Shown here: positions 22,239 to 31,081 of the stretch, in pieces
How the letters are laid out: each line of letters opens with the position of its first letter
Position numbering within the stretch: the first letter of the stretch is position 1
NCBI RefSeq assembly: GCF_001306915.1
Contig: NZ_LJTC01000003.1
Coordinates: 62,001 to 126,000, forward strand
Source: Pseudoalteromonas lipolytica
GTDB lineage: Bacteria > Pseudomonadota > Gammaproteobacteria > Enterobacterales > Alteromonadaceae
Length of the DNA: 64,000 nucleotides
Reading direction: 5' to 3'
The notes under the pieces: generated by a model
What the model was told of the DNA's origin: nothing
Database searches by the model: none
The model's input: the letters and a program-made list of their open reading frames with translations, nothing else
Program-made: the position numbers and the translations under genes

Positions 22239-23291
22239 TTATAAACCTAAAATTCGATTATTCCGCTCAGTGTTTGTTGCGCCACTGGCAAAATCGTCAA
22301 AGGCTTTGTCTGTTGGGTTTATTAAGTGTGCTTTAATAAACTCAGCGCCTTCTCTTGCCCCATCTTCTGGGTGCTTTAAGCAGCATTCCCATTCAAGTAC
22401 AGCCCAACCATGAAAACCATATTGAGTTAACTTGCTGAAGATTTGCTTAAAATCTACTTGGCCATCACCTAAAGAACGAAAACGCCCCGGGCGGTCTTGC
22501 CAGTTTTGAAATCCGCCATAAACACCTGAACGGCCATTTGCGATAAATTCGGCATCTTTGACATGAAACGCCTTAATGCGCGAATGATAAATATCGATAA
22601 ACGCTAAATAGTCGAGCTGTTGCAATACAAAATGGCTAGGATCATATAGAATATTAACGCGTGGGTGATTATTGGTTGCTGCTAAAAAGCGCTCAAATGT
22701 CACACCATCATGCAGGTCTTCACCCGGATGTAATTCATAACACACGTCCACGCCATGCTCGTCAAAGCAATCTAAAATAGGTAACCAACGCTTAGCAAGT
22801 TCACTAAAGCCTTGTTCGACAAGTCCTTGTGGACGCTGTGGCCACGGGTAAAAGGTATGCCATAAAAAAGACCCCGAGAATGTCGCATGGGTTGTTAAGC
22901 CAAGCTTGTTACTCGCTTTCGCTGCTAGCATCAGTTGCTCTGTTGCCCACTTTGTTCGCGCTGCAGGGTTACCTTTTACATGCTCTGCTGCAAAGTTATC
23001 GAACATTTCATCGTAGGCAGGGTGAACAGCAATTAACTGGCCTTGCAAATGTGTTGATAACTCTGAAATTGTAAGTCCATACTCTGTGGCAATACCAGTG
23101 ACTTCATCGCAGTAATGCTGGCTTTGAGCTGCTTTTTCTAAATCAAAAATAGTCGGGTTTGAGGTTGGCACTTGAATCGCTTTGTAACCTAAACCGCTTG
23201 CCCACTCACATAAACCACGAAAACTATTGAAGGGGGCTTGATCTGAAATAAACTGCGCCAAAAATATTGCTGGCCCTTTGATTCTATTCAT
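22239..23291 (-). CDS. Sugar phosphate isomerase/epimerase family TIM-barrel protein (cytoplasmic)
   Basis: This 350-residue protein has the xylose-isomerase-like fold and no signal peptide. Metal-site motifs are CYELHPGEDLHDG, ILYDPSHFVLQQ, AFHVKDAEF and GWAVLEWECC. It resembles the cytoplasmic isomerases that accompany Gfo/Idh/MocA dehydrogenases in oxidised-sugar pathways. It lies 6 bases after the dehydrogenase gene, so it is clearly in the same transcript. A role in converting the imported keto-sugar to a central intermediate is inference. Confidence 0.87.
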   Translation of the reverse strand: MNRIKGPAIFLAQFISDQAPFNSFRGLCEWASGLGYKAIQVPTSNPTIFDLEKAAQSQHYCDEVTGIATEYGLTISELSTHLQGQLIAVHPAYDEMFDNFAAEHVKGNPAARTKWATEQLMLAAKASNKLGLTTHATFSGSFLWHTFYPWPQRPQGLVEQGFSELAKRWLPILDCFDEHGVDVCYELHPGEDLHDGVTFERFLAATNNHPRVNILYDPSHFVLQQLDYLAFIDIYHSRIKAFHVKDAEFIANGRSGVYGGFQNWQDRPGRFRSLGDGQVDFKQIFSKLTQYGFHGWAVLEWECCLKHPEDGAREGAEFIKAHLINPTDKAFDDFASGATNTERNNRILGL

Positions 23292-23297
23292 TCTTTT

Positions 23298-24458
23298 TTA
23301 TCCAATCTGTAATTTGTGCCATTTAGTATCTTGCTTCGATGAAGCAACAACATGCTCAATAAACGCCATACCACGCACAGCCTCATTGATGCCTGGTACA
23401 TCAAATGCTGAATTTGTTGCGTTATCGCCTTGCTTAAATGCGTGGATCTGCGCTGCAAAATTGCGGTAAATATTGGCAAATGCTTCAAGGTAGCCTTCTG
23501 GATGACCGGCAGGGGCGCGCAGGGCATTTTGCGTGTCAGGGTGTAATTCACCTACGCCCGCTCTAAGTAATGTTGCGGCTTGATTGTGGCCTCGTAGCCA
23601 TAAGCTATTTGGCTCAAGTTGCGACCATTCAAGACTGGCTTTATCGCCATAAACACGCAGGTGTAAGTTGTTCTCATCGCCAATAGCAATTTGGCTTGCC
23701 AGTAAAACGCCTTTACAACCATTATTGAATCTAAGAAGCACAGTGCCATCATCATCAAGGGCTCGGCCTTCAACCACATGATTTAAATCGGCGCAAAGCT
23801 CGGTGATTTCGAGATCAGAAACATACTCGGCTAAGTTAGCTGCATGCACGCCAATGTCGCCCATACAACAACTAATGCCAGACTTACTGGTGTCTAAACG
23901 CCAGCTTGCTTGCTTTGAACCTTCGTCTTCGCTGTGCGCTAACCAGCCTTGAGTGTACTCAACAATGACTTTACGTATGCTGCCGAGCTCGCCTGCTTTT
24001 ACGCGATGCTTGGCTTCTTTGACCATAGGGTAACCGGTGTAAGTGTGGGTTAAGCCATATAAAACCTGCTGTTTTGCAATAATGCTTTGTAATTGCTCTG
24101 CTTCTGCGAGAGTAAGCGTTGCAGGTTTATCTGAGAGCACATGAAAACCATGTTCAAGCGCCATTTTCGCGACCGGAAAATGTAAGTGGTTTGGCGTAAC
24201 AATAGCCACAAAATCAATACGCTCATCAGCAGGTAATTTTGCTTCTTCGGTAAATAGCGTTTGGTAACTGTCGTAGCAGCGGCTGCTATCAAGCCCAAGT
24301 AATTCGCCAGTTGTTTTACATTTGTTTGCGTCTGAACTGAATGCGCCTGCAACAAGCTCAATCATTCCGTCTAATCGCGCTGCAATTCGATGAATAGCGC
24401 CAATGAAGGCACCATCGCCACCGCCTACCATTGCCATGCGGATCTTAGCTTTGCTCAT
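23298..24458 (-). CDS. Gfo/Idh/MocA-family NAD(P)-dependent oxidoreductase
   Basis: This is a cytoplasmic sugar dehydrogenase/reductase of 386 residues. An N-terminal Rossmann fold (MAMVGGGDGAFIGAIHR) is followed by VTPNHLHFPVAKMALEHGFHVLSDKP, the family motif with the catalytic lysine. The C-terminal domain has GDIGVHAANLAEYV. In 3-keto-sugar pathways such enzymes reduce the ketone back to the hydroxyl after uptake. It is the first gene of the operon and is divergent from the PAS-AraC regulator, 162 bp away. Confidence 0.9.
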   Translation of the reverse strand: MSKAKIRMAMVGGGDGAFIGAIHRIAARLDGMIELVAGAFSSDANKCKTTGELLGLDSSRCYDSYQTLFTEEAKLPADERIDFVAIVTPNHLHFPVAKMALEHGFHVLSDKPATLTLAEAEQLQSIIAKQQVLYGLTHTYTGYPMVKEAKHRVKAGELGSIRKVIVEYTQGWLAHSEDEGSKQASWRLDTSKSGISCCMGDIGVHAANLAEYVSDLEITELCADLNHVVEGRALDDDGTVLLRFNNGCKGVLLASQIAIGDENNLHLRVYGDKASLEWSQLEPNSLWLRGHNQAATLLRAGVGELHPDTQNALRAPAGHPEGYLEAFANIYRNFAAQIHAFKQGDNATNSAFDVPGINEAVRGMAFIEHVVASSKQDTKWHKLQIG

Positions 24459-24620
24459 CTTAAGCGCTCCTAATTTAAATAGCGTTTGCTACTGTTAATA
24501 TCATGTTATTGATAATAGGAAAGCTTAACCAATAAGCGTTAATAAAAATTCGGTTGACAATGCAACAAAATCGGCGTTTAAAATATATAGGGCTGTTCTT
24601 TATTGAGACAAAATTAAGCG
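24459..24620. promoter_or_regulatory. Divergent control region between the sugar-oxidation operon and its araC-type regulator
   Basis: This 162-bp gap holds both divergent promoters. For the regulator, TTGACA at 24554-24559 could be a -35 box, with TTTAAA/TATATA about 17-23 bases further. AraC-type regulators normally bind next to the divergent operon they control. I found no convincing inverted or direct operator repeat by eye. Confidence 0.45.
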
Positions 24621-25346
24621 ATGGATATTCAAGAAATAATAAAAAAAGCTGGCGTAAATCAGCTAATTGCTGCATTTGATTTACTGCCAGACATCCTCTT
24701 TTGGGTAAAAGACACAGATAGTAGAATCTTGCATTGTAATCAGCATTTTATTGAGCATCAGGGTTATAAAACACTGGAGCAAATATTGCTAAAAACAGAC
24801 TTCGATTTTTCGCCAAAGCACCTCGCGTTTCAATACGTCAATGACGATAAACGAGTGATGGAAGGCTATATAGTGACTGACCGTTTAGAGCTTAACCAAA
24901 CCCAACAAGGTGAGCTTGGTTGGTTTTCTACATCAAAGCATGCTTTAAAAGATCACGATGGCAATGTGATAGGCACTTATGGAGTGACCCGACATCTACA
25001 AAAAACCTCAAAAGCGCTTTCTCATGTAAGGGCAATTGAAGAGCCGGTAAAATTTATTCGCGAGCATTATCATCGTCAGATCAGCATTGATGAATTAGCA
25101 GAGCTTGCACACTTGTCGGTAAGTGCTTTAGAGCGCCGCTTTAAAAAGCACTTAGCGAAAACACCTAATCAATTTATTAACGAAGTGCGTCTTGAAAATG
25201 CCCGTAAGCTGCTAATTGAAACGCAACTGCCCATTTCACAAGTGGCCTACCAGTGCGGGTTTTCTGAGCCAAGTTACTTCAGCAAACAATTTCGGCGTTT
25301 GTTTGGTGAAATTCCCTCACAAATGCGCTCGCAATTAGGTGATTAA
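24621..25346 (+). CDS. PAS-domain AraC-family transcriptional regulator
   Basis: A DNA-binding regulator of 241 residues. Residues 15-130 form a PAS-like sensor (LPDILFWVKDTDSRILHCNQ, then GTYGVTRHLQ). Residues 145-240 are the AraC/XylS double helix-turn-helix (ISIDELAELAHLSVSALERR and QVAYQCGFSEPSYFSKQFRR). The PAS pocket probably senses a small molecule linked to the sugar pathway. It is divergent from the sugar-oxidation operon, its most likely target. Its last 4 bases overlap the 3' end of the convergent kinase gene. Confidence 0.9.
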   Translation: MDIQEIIKKAGVNQLIAAFDLLPDILFWVKDTDSRILHCNQHFIEHQGYKTLEQILLKTDFDFSPKHLAFQYVNDDKRVMEGYIVTDRLELNQTQQGELGWFSTSKHALKDHDGNVIGTYGVTRHLQKTSKALSHVRAIEEPVKFIREHYHRQISIDELAELAHLSVSALERRFKKHLAKTPNQFINEVRLENARKLLIETQLPISQVAYQCGFSEPSYFSKQFRRLFGEIPSQMRSQLGD

Positions 25347-26203
25347 ATTGCCTCTCTCGCCATTAAAATAGCCCCTTGCTCTGCACTGGCAAGGGCGGGG
25401 GTTAAATGCGCTTTACTGGCATCAGGTAAGTAAGGCGTGATGGCACTGGCAATGCCGCCCATCAAGCTGACTTTTTTAATACCTTGTTTTTCAAAGTAAG
25501 TGATATAGCGGGTAATGTATGCGCACGCTTCATTGATTAATTGCTGACAAAAAGCATCGTCAGAATGGCTAAAAACGAGTGGCGCAAATTTGGCAAGCTC
25601 TGCAGGGCGCGCTGATATTAAACGCTGACTTAACGCTTGGCTTGAGTCGCAGTTAAGCTGGGTGAGTAGGGTATTTATTGCTGCAGAACTTTGAGCAACA
25701 CCATCAAGTACTGCAAATGCCTTACGGCAAAGTTGTAAACCTAACCAACCCCCACTGGCACCATCGCTCAGTAATAACCCGTAACCACCTAATTCGCTAA
25801 ATTGGTTTTGCTGCTGGTAACCCGCACAAAAGCCCGTGCCCAGAATAATCACTGCGCCATCATGGTGTTGATGCGCGCCTTTACAGGCAATCAGCATATC
25901 TGTTGACAGGGTAAACTTGGCAAAAGGGTGCTGCCACTTGGTCATAGCTTGATAGGCAGAGTCGATATTAGCTCCGGCAAGCCCTGCATGCACATAGGTG
26001 TTTTTCAGCTCGCTTAAGGCAAGCCCAGCTTCATGAAATGCATGTTCAGTGGCGTGCAGTATTGACTCTTGGCTTTGTTGGCAGCTGGTGGCCACGTTTG
26101 CAGAGCCACTTATGGCTTCACTCAGCAATGAGCCGTTTTCGTTTTCTAAACGAACTTTACACTTACTGCCACCGCCATCAATACCTAAAAAATACGTTGC
26201 CAT
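25343..26203 (-). CDS. BadF/BadG/BcrA/BcrD-type sugar kinase (N-acetylglucosamine kinase-like)
   Basis: An ASKHA-fold ATP-dependent kinase of 286 residues. The phosphate-1 motif is FLGIDGGGSKCKVRL at the N-terminus. VIILGTGFCAGY is the phosphate-2 region and SLMGGIASAITPYL the adenosine motif. It resembles eukaryotic-type N-acetylglucosamine kinases and glucosamine kinases rather than the ROK family. It lies 2 bases after cutC, so both form one transcript. The substrate, perhaps GlcNAc or another amino sugar, is inference from the family. Confidence 0.84.
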   Translation of the reverse strand: MATYFLGIDGGGSKCKVRLENENGSLLSEAISGSANVATSCQQSQESILHATEHAFHEAGLALSELKNTYVHAGLAGANIDSAYQAMTKWQHPFAKFTLSTDMLIACKGAHQHHDGAVIILGTGFCAGYQQQNQFSELGGYGLLLSDGASGGWLGLQLCRKAFAVLDGVAQSSAAINTLLTQLNCDSSQALSQRLISARPAELAKFAPLVFSHSDDAFCQQLINEACAYITRYITYFEKQGIKKVSLMGGIASAITPYLPDASKAHLTPALASAEQGAILMAREAI

Positions 26204-26205
26204 GC

Positions 26206-26934
26206 TTAATCCTTTGAAAGTAGCTTATTGATAGCCTCAGCATTAATTGCACCATTTTCGTTGTGAACGCATGAGTGTACATGCACAGCCGCTTTTGCTG
26301 AATGGTTTTTTATTAATTGCCAAAGTGTTGCCGCGTTTTCTAAAGTAACGCCACCACCCATAACAATTTCTATCTGATTAGCGCTGTGCGCTAAGTATGT
26401 GTTGAGCTGATTTAGACCATCTACAGCACTTTGACCCCTTTGCCATGGCGTGCCTGCTGTTAAGATGCGGTCAACCTTTAAGCTAATCAGTTTCTCAAGT
26501 GCGCTTAACGGGTTTGTAAGGGTATCGAATGCACGGTGAAAGGTCACCATTAGGCCATGCTGTTTGGCTGTGGCAACTAAAGAGCGGGTCACTTTTAAAT
26601 CAAGTTCGCCGTTTTTAACTGCACCAAATACCACGCCATGCGCCCCCGCGTTCGCTACCATTGTTATTTGTTTTTGCATAACTTGGTGACACTCAGCACT
26701 AACGAAAAAGTTGTTTGCTTCGGGGCGTATCATCACCACTAAATCTGCGCTATTGGTTAGGCTTTTTACAGCACAATCAATCGCATTAACACTTGGTGTT
26801 AAGCCACCTAGGTGTAAATTACTGCATAGCTCAAAGCGTTTTGCGCCTAAGTTACTAGCCAGCGAAATGTTGTTAGCAAGCAGCTTTAAGCACCCTTCGT
26901 TTAGGCATACTTCAAGAAATTTACCATTGTTCAT
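26206..26934 (-). CDS. cutC: CutC family protein
   Basis: A cytoplasmic TIM-barrel protein of the CutC family. The name comes from an old copper-homeostasis link that is not well supported; the true biochemical role is unclear. LEVCLNEGCLKLL at the start, AKRFELCSNLHLGGLTPS, VMIRPE and VVFGAVKNGELD are family landmarks. The ATG at 26934 puts LEVC at the usual position; an in-frame ATG at 26970 adds 12 atypical residues, and neither has a good ribosome site. Pairing with a sugar kinase fits a role in sugar metabolism better than in copper handling. Confidence 0.85.
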   Translation of the reverse strand: MNNGKFLEVCLNEGCLKLLANNISLASNLGAKRFELCSNLHLGGLTPSVNAIDCAVKSLTNSADLVVMIRPEANNFFVSAECHQVMQKQITMVANAGAHGVVFGAVKNGELDLKVTRSLVATAKQHGLMVTFHRAFDTLTNPLSALEKLISLKVDRILTAGTPWQRGQSAVDGLNQLNTYLAHSANQIEIVMGGGVTLENAATLWQLIKNHSAKAAVHVHSCVHNENGAINAEAINKLLSKD

Positions 26935-26970
26935 GGACGTGTTTTTACCATATCTATTACACCTACTCAT

Positions 26971-27487
26971 TAGTTAATTAATTTAACGTAAACTTAAAAT
27001 TGTAATGAAATATAATTTAGTGTTAAATATCAATTAGTTACTATTTTAACTAAGTCTGTGTTGATGAGTGAACTAGCTCTGCAACTACAGGCCTAACTAT
27101 AAAGCAGAAATTATAAAAATGAATATAAAATATTCCAAACGCCGATTTTGTCATATCTCTCACCGAATTTTTATTATCACTTTTTGACCGCTCACCCTAT
27201 TCTGAGTTTGAGTTTAACAAGCTGTTAACTACCGATAATCAGTTTAAAAACCGACAACAATAAATCGTTTTTTGAGAGGTTATACCAATTCGCTTAATTA
27301 AATGGTCTATTTTGAGGCAAGAAAACCTTGTTGATAACAAGGCAAAAGTTTCGTTATTTAGTTGTTCTAAATCAGAAATTTTTAACGCAGTTAGCGACAG
27401 GTTTAATCCCTCAAAATGACTAAGTATTATTGCGGGTTGGTATTAAAGCCTCTTAAACAAAAACAGAACACACAACTGGAGATAGGC
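26971..27487. other. Intergenic region before the TonB receptor, holding a MITE-like repeat
   Basis: The first part (26971-27281) is AT-rich with no gene seen. The second part is a structured repeat element, described separately. An ATG at 27416 in frame with the receptor lies inside that repeat and is not preceded by a ribosome site. The better start, 27488, follows CTGGAGATAGGC directly. Confidence 0.6.
27282..27443. mobile_element. MITE-like palindromic element, about 162 bp
   Basis: The element is bounded by ATACCAA (27282-27288) and its inverse TTGGTAT (27437-27443). A second inverted pair lies inside: TTTTGAGG (27310-27317) and CCTCAAAA (27409-27416). Between them are two hairpins, CCTTGTT/AACAAGG (27326-27342) and ATTTAG/CTAAAT (27356-27372). 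It has no coding capacity. Nested inverted repeats with terminal inverted ends are typical of miniature transposable or REP-type elements. Its family and copy number need a genome search. Confidence 0.65.
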
Positions 27488-30277
27488 ATGGGCAAGCAAA
27501 CTGTAATAAAAACAAAAGGGCAAGGAAGGCATTTTAAGCGAAATGCAATTTTGATTTCGCTACTGGCGGCAATCAATACAAGTTACGCAGCAGAGCAAGT
27601 AAATGAAGATGTAGAAGTGATTGAAGTACGAGGTATTCGTTCTTCAACTGCAGAAAACTTAGCAATAAAACGACTTTCAACGGCTACCGTTGATGCAATC
27701 ACCGCAGAGGATATTGGTAAGTTTCCTGATAAAAATGTCGCTGATTCTTTGCAACGTGTATCGGGCGTTTTGATTGACCGCGACGGTGGCGAAGGTAGCC
27801 GCGTGAGTATTCGTGGTACGTCACCAGATTGGACACTTACCCAATTAAACGGTAACTATATTGCTTCATCAGGTTCTGGTACTCCTACCCGTAGTTTTAA
27901 TTACACGTTATTGCCTTCAAGCATGATCAAAAGTGTAGAAGTGTACAAAAGTGCAGAAGCACGCATCGATGAAGGCGGTATTGGTGGTACGGTTATTTTA
28001 CACACCCGTAAACCGCTTGAGATGGAAGCAAATTCAGGGGCGTTAAGTGCCGAGGTGACTTACGATGATGTGTCTGAAGACACTAAGCCGCAAGTTAATG
28101 TGCTGTATTCATGGAAAAATGACGACGAAAACTTTGGTGTATTGGCCGGTTTTACTCGTCAAGATCGCACTGTAACAACCATCACTAACAACGCATCACA
28201 CTGGCGTTTTCACTCAGATACCGTTGAAGGTGCAGAGCGTCCTGCGCTGGTAGACCAAGCCACTGGCGAAGTGTACAACAATGTATGGGCGCCTCGTGCG
28301 ATGAGTGTTAATAACTCAAACCAAGACCGTACACGCGATGGGTATCAAGTCGCTGTGCAGTGGGCACCGAGTGACAGACTTGATTTAAACTTTAACTATT
28401 TTGGTGCCAAGTTAGGCTACGACCAAACAGGGCAAAGCATTACTTTTGCAGAATGGAATGATAACCACAACCCGTATTACGGCATTGTGCTTGATGGCGA
28501 TACCGTGGTTGCCTACGGTAATGGCGATAATGGGTTACTTAATGATAATAACTGGGGTGATGCCGATGTAAATGGTGGTGTGGCTGTTCGCCGTGGCTTG
28601 TTATCACCGCAGTTAACAGGGCGTGAGCGTTTTGGCGAGTCAAAATCAAACACCTATGATTTTGAAGGTACTTATTTTGGCGATACGTACAGCATTACAG
28701 TAAAGCTGGGTCATACTGAAGCTGAAGGCGGCACCTCAAAAGAAACCTACGCCAATATTGATGCGCGTTTAGGCTCAGTAAACAGCTGGTTATGGTCAAT
28801 TGAAAACGGTAAACCAAGCTACGAAGTGTCGACTGATTTAGCCACCGATAAAGAAGCATACCAGTATTATGATTGGTTTGACTCTTACTCATCTGAAAAT
28901 GAAGACTCAGAAGATTACATTCAAACAGATGTAAAATTTGACCTCGATGGCAACTTTTTTACCCGTGTCTATGTAGGTGCTAAATACCGCGACCACGAAA
29001 TTAAAGGTATTCGTAACGACTTTCGTTGGGATGACGGCATCTCTGATAACGGCGGTTACCGCGGTTACTTGCCAGGCACTGAGTGGTTCCATAATCCAGA
29101 TTTTCACCCAGATGCGCCAACATTGGTAAGCGACCATGTGGTTGATAACAGTGCAGGTGATACTGGCGCATTTAACTTTTTAGCGTTTGATTTTAGAGCG
29201 CTGGATGATTACTTAAAAGAAAACTTTAGCCAGACAGTGGTGCCAACGCTTTCGGGTACTTATGCTTTAGAAGAAAAAATTTGGTCTGTTTATACACAAG
29301 CTGATTTTGAGTGGCAAGATTTCCGCGGTAATGTTGGTGTGCGCTATGTTAATACTGAACTAAGCACCTTGACCTACGATGATGTTATAGGTCAAGACGA
29401 TGACGACACGGATCCAAACGAGCGTAGTAGCGATGGCAGTGAAGTACTACCAAGCTTTAACCTTGCATGGGATGCAACCGAAGATCTTGTGGTGCGCTTT
29501 GCCGCAGCACGCACTATGGCCAGAGTGAGCTATTCAGACTTAAGCCAAGCAGAGTCTTACGGTCCTCCAGTTAATATTAACTCGCCAGATTCATGGACAG
29601 GCCGCGGTAATGGTACCTCGGTAAACACAGGCCTTGAACCTATGTTATCTGACCAATTTGATTTAGGTATTGAATGGTATTACGGCGATGGTTCTGCATT
29701 GGGTGCTACGTTATTCTCTAAAGATATTTCTAACCTACCAATCTCGACGGTAGAAATTGTAGAGCGTGAACACGATTGTTGTAACGGCCCAATTGAGGTC
29801 GAAATGAACACCAAAGTGGGTGGGGGTGATGCAAAATCAGAAGGCTTAGAGCTGTTCTTCCAGCATTCGTTTGATAATGGTTTTGGTATTTTAACTAACT
29901 ATACCTACACAGATACCAGCACTAGCGAAGTCTCGACAGACGGACAAAAAACAGAGGCCGAAATACCGGGCACCGCTAAGCACCAATATAATGTGTCGGT
30001 GTACTTTGAGAATGACGACTTTAGTGTTCGAGCGTCATATAACTGGAAAGATGACCGTGCTAACGGTATTCACCAAGGCTACAACTTGTATACCAAAGAC
30101 TATGGTCAGCTAGATGTGAATGCCTCGTATAACCTAACAGAGGATCTTTCGTTTACCGCGTCAGTGGTGAACCTAACTGAAGAAATAGAAGAAGGATATT
30201 GGAAACAAAGCAATCGCTTTACCTATAACCAATATTCAGGCCGCCGTTTTTACTTAGGCGCAAATTATAATTTCTAA
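27488..30277 (+). CDS. TonB-dependent outer-membrane receptor, carbohydrate-type
   Basis: This 929-residue outer-membrane beta-barrel should import a large substrate with energy from TonB. A signal peptide ends at SYAA; a TonB-box-like VEVIEVRGI follows. The plug domain has DIGKFPDKNVADSLQRVSG and VSIRGTSPDWTLTQLNG, and the barrel ends in the expected aromatic F (YLGANYNF). These plug motifs are typical of the large receptors used for sugars and oligomers in Alteromonadales and Xanthomonads. The neighbouring kinase and keto-sugar operon agree with a sugar substrate. The ATG at 27488 has a GGAG ribosome site. Confidence 0.92.
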   Translation: MGKQTVIKTKGQGRHFKRNAILISLLAAINTSYAAEQVNEDVEVIEVRGIRSSTAENLAIKRLSTATVDAITAEDIGKFPDKNVADSLQRVSGVLIDRDGGEGSRVSIRGTSPDWTLTQLNGNYIASSGSGTPTRSFNYTLLPSSMIKSVEVYKSAEARIDEGGIGGTVILHTRKPLEMEANSGALSAEVTYDDVSEDTKPQVNVLYSWKNDDENFGVLAGFTRQDRTVTTITNNASHWRFHSDTVEGAERPALVDQATGEVYNNVWAPRAMSVNNSNQDRTRDGYQVAVQWAPSDRLDLNFNYFGAKLGYDQTGQSITFAEWNDNHNPYYGIVLDGDTVVAYGNGDNGLLNDNNWGDADVNGGVAVRRGLLSPQLTGRERFGESKSNTYDFEGTYFGDTYSITVKLGHTEAEGGTSKETYANIDARLGSVNSWLWSIENGKPSYEVSTDLATDKEAYQYYDWFDSYSSENEDSEDYIQTDVKFDLDGNFFTRVYVGAKYRDHEIKGIRNDFRWDDGISDNGGYRGYLPGTEWFHNPDFHPDAPTLVSDHVVDNSAGDTGAFNFLAFDFRALDDYLKENFSQTVVPTLSGTYALEEKIWSVYTQADFEWQDFRGNVGVRYVNTELSTLTYDDVIGQDDDDTDPNERSSDGSEVLPSFNLAWDATEDLVVRFAAARTMARVSYSDLSQAESYGPPVNINSPDSWTGRGNGTSVNTGLEPMLSDQFDLGIEWYYGDGSALGATLFSKDISNLPISTVEIVEREHDCCNGPIEVEMNTKVGGGDAKSEGLELFFQHSFDNGFGILTNYTYTDTSTSEVSTDGQKTEAEIPGTAKHQYNVSVYFENDDFSVRASYNWKDDRANGIHQGYNLYTKDYGQLDVNASYNLTEDLSFTASVVNLTEEIEEGYWKQSNRFTYNQYSGRRFYLGANYNF

Positions 30278-30306
30278 CCCAAGACATGTTGTTTGTTGCA
30301 ACCTAA

Positions 30307-30335
30307 AAAGGTACTTTTATTAAAGTACCTTTTTC
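30307..30335 (+). terminator. Rho-independent terminator after the TonB receptor
   Basis: An 11-bp stem AAAGGTACTTT/AAAGTACCTTT around a TATT loop is followed by more Ts. It lies 30 bases after the receptor stop. Confidence 0.9.
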
Positions 30336-30350
30336 TTTTTTAAGACAATA

Positions 30351-30767
30351 ATGATTGAATTTGTAGCGGTTACAGAGCAAGACAAAGCCTATTTACTCGA
30401 CTTAAGATTAAATACCATGGTTGAGCACTTAGAGAATCAAGGGTTATTTTTATCACTTGAGCAACATCAAGCAAGAGTGGCAGAACACTTTGAGCACAGT
30501 CATTTAGTGTTAAATGATGGGCAATGTGTAGGCGCTGCCAAATTCATTGTGAGTGACCAAGCAATCAGTTTATTACAGCTACAAATTGCACCTAAAGAGC
30601 AGGGCAAAGGATTAGGCACTAAGGTGTTAGGTGCACTTAAAGCGCAAACAGCAGAGATTAATTTAACGGTGCTAAAAGCGAATCCAGCGTATGGATTATA
30701 TCAACGGGCAGGGTTTAAAACTCTAGGCGAAGACGACTATGAGTTTCATATGCAGTGGCAGAAATAA
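30351..30767 (+). CDS. GNAT-family N-acetyltransferase
   Basis: A 138-residue acetyltransferase that would transfer acetyl from acetyl-CoA to an amine; the acceptor is unknown. The acetyl-CoA loop is LQLQIAPKEQGKGLGTKVL around residues 79-97, matching the Q/RxxGxG/A motif. NPAYGLYQRAGFK is motif B near the end. It lies at the right border of the accessory block, just before the minE terminator. Confidence 0.85.
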   Translation: MIEFVAVTEQDKAYLLDLRLNTMVEHLENQGLFLSLEQHQARVAEHFEHSHLVLNDGQCVGAAKFIVSDQAISLLQLQIAPKEQGKGLGTKVLGALKAQTAEINLTVLKANPAYGLYQRAGFKTLGEDDYEFHMQWQK

Positions 30768-30771
30768 AAAA

Positions 30772-30803
30772 GGGCGCTGTTAAAAAACTAAGCGCCCAAT
30801 TTT
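30772..30803 (-). terminator. Terminator after minE
   Basis: The stem GGGCGCT/AGCGCCC (30772-30778 and 30791-30797) is followed on the minus strand by six Ts. It ends the minCDE transcript and probably insulates it from the GNAT gene converging on it. Confidence 0.82.
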
Positions 30804-30805
30804 GA

Positions 30806-31081
30806 CTATTTCTTTTCTTCGTCAGGTAAGGTGACGTTTAGCTCAAGTACTGCTAAGTCATCTTCGTTTTGGTCAAACTGCACCTGAACTGCATCAGTGT
30901 TTACATTCACGTATTTACGAATAACATCAAGGATGTCTTGTTTTAGCTGTGGTAGGTAATCTGGTGTACCACGCTGTGAACGTTCGTGCGCGACAATGAT
31001 CTGCAATCGCTCTTTTGCTAATGACGCACTGCTTTTCTTTTCTGAGCGGAAGTAGTCAAGTAAAGACACATTAACCTCCAA
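30806..31081 (-). CDS. minE: Cell division topological specificity factor MinE
   Basis: MinE binds MinD on the membrane, stimulates its ATPase and drives the pole-to-pole oscillation that keeps division at mid-cell. It has 91 residues (E. coli 88). The N-terminal membrane-targeting and anti-MinCD helix is followed by [12 protein letters not shown] and [17 protein letters not shown]. Its start overlaps the minD end by 11 bases, indicating translational coupling. Confidence 0.96.
   Translation of the reverse strand: MEVNVSLLDYFRSEKKSSASLAKERLQIIVAHERSQRGTPDYLPQLKQDILDVIRKYVNVNTDAVQVQFDQNEDDLAVLELNVTLPDEEKK

Noticed and set aside
27416-27487. Upstream ATG extending the TonB receptor by 24 residues
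   Set aside because: The ATG lies inside the MITE-like repeat and has no ribosome site; GGAG is correctly placed for 27488.
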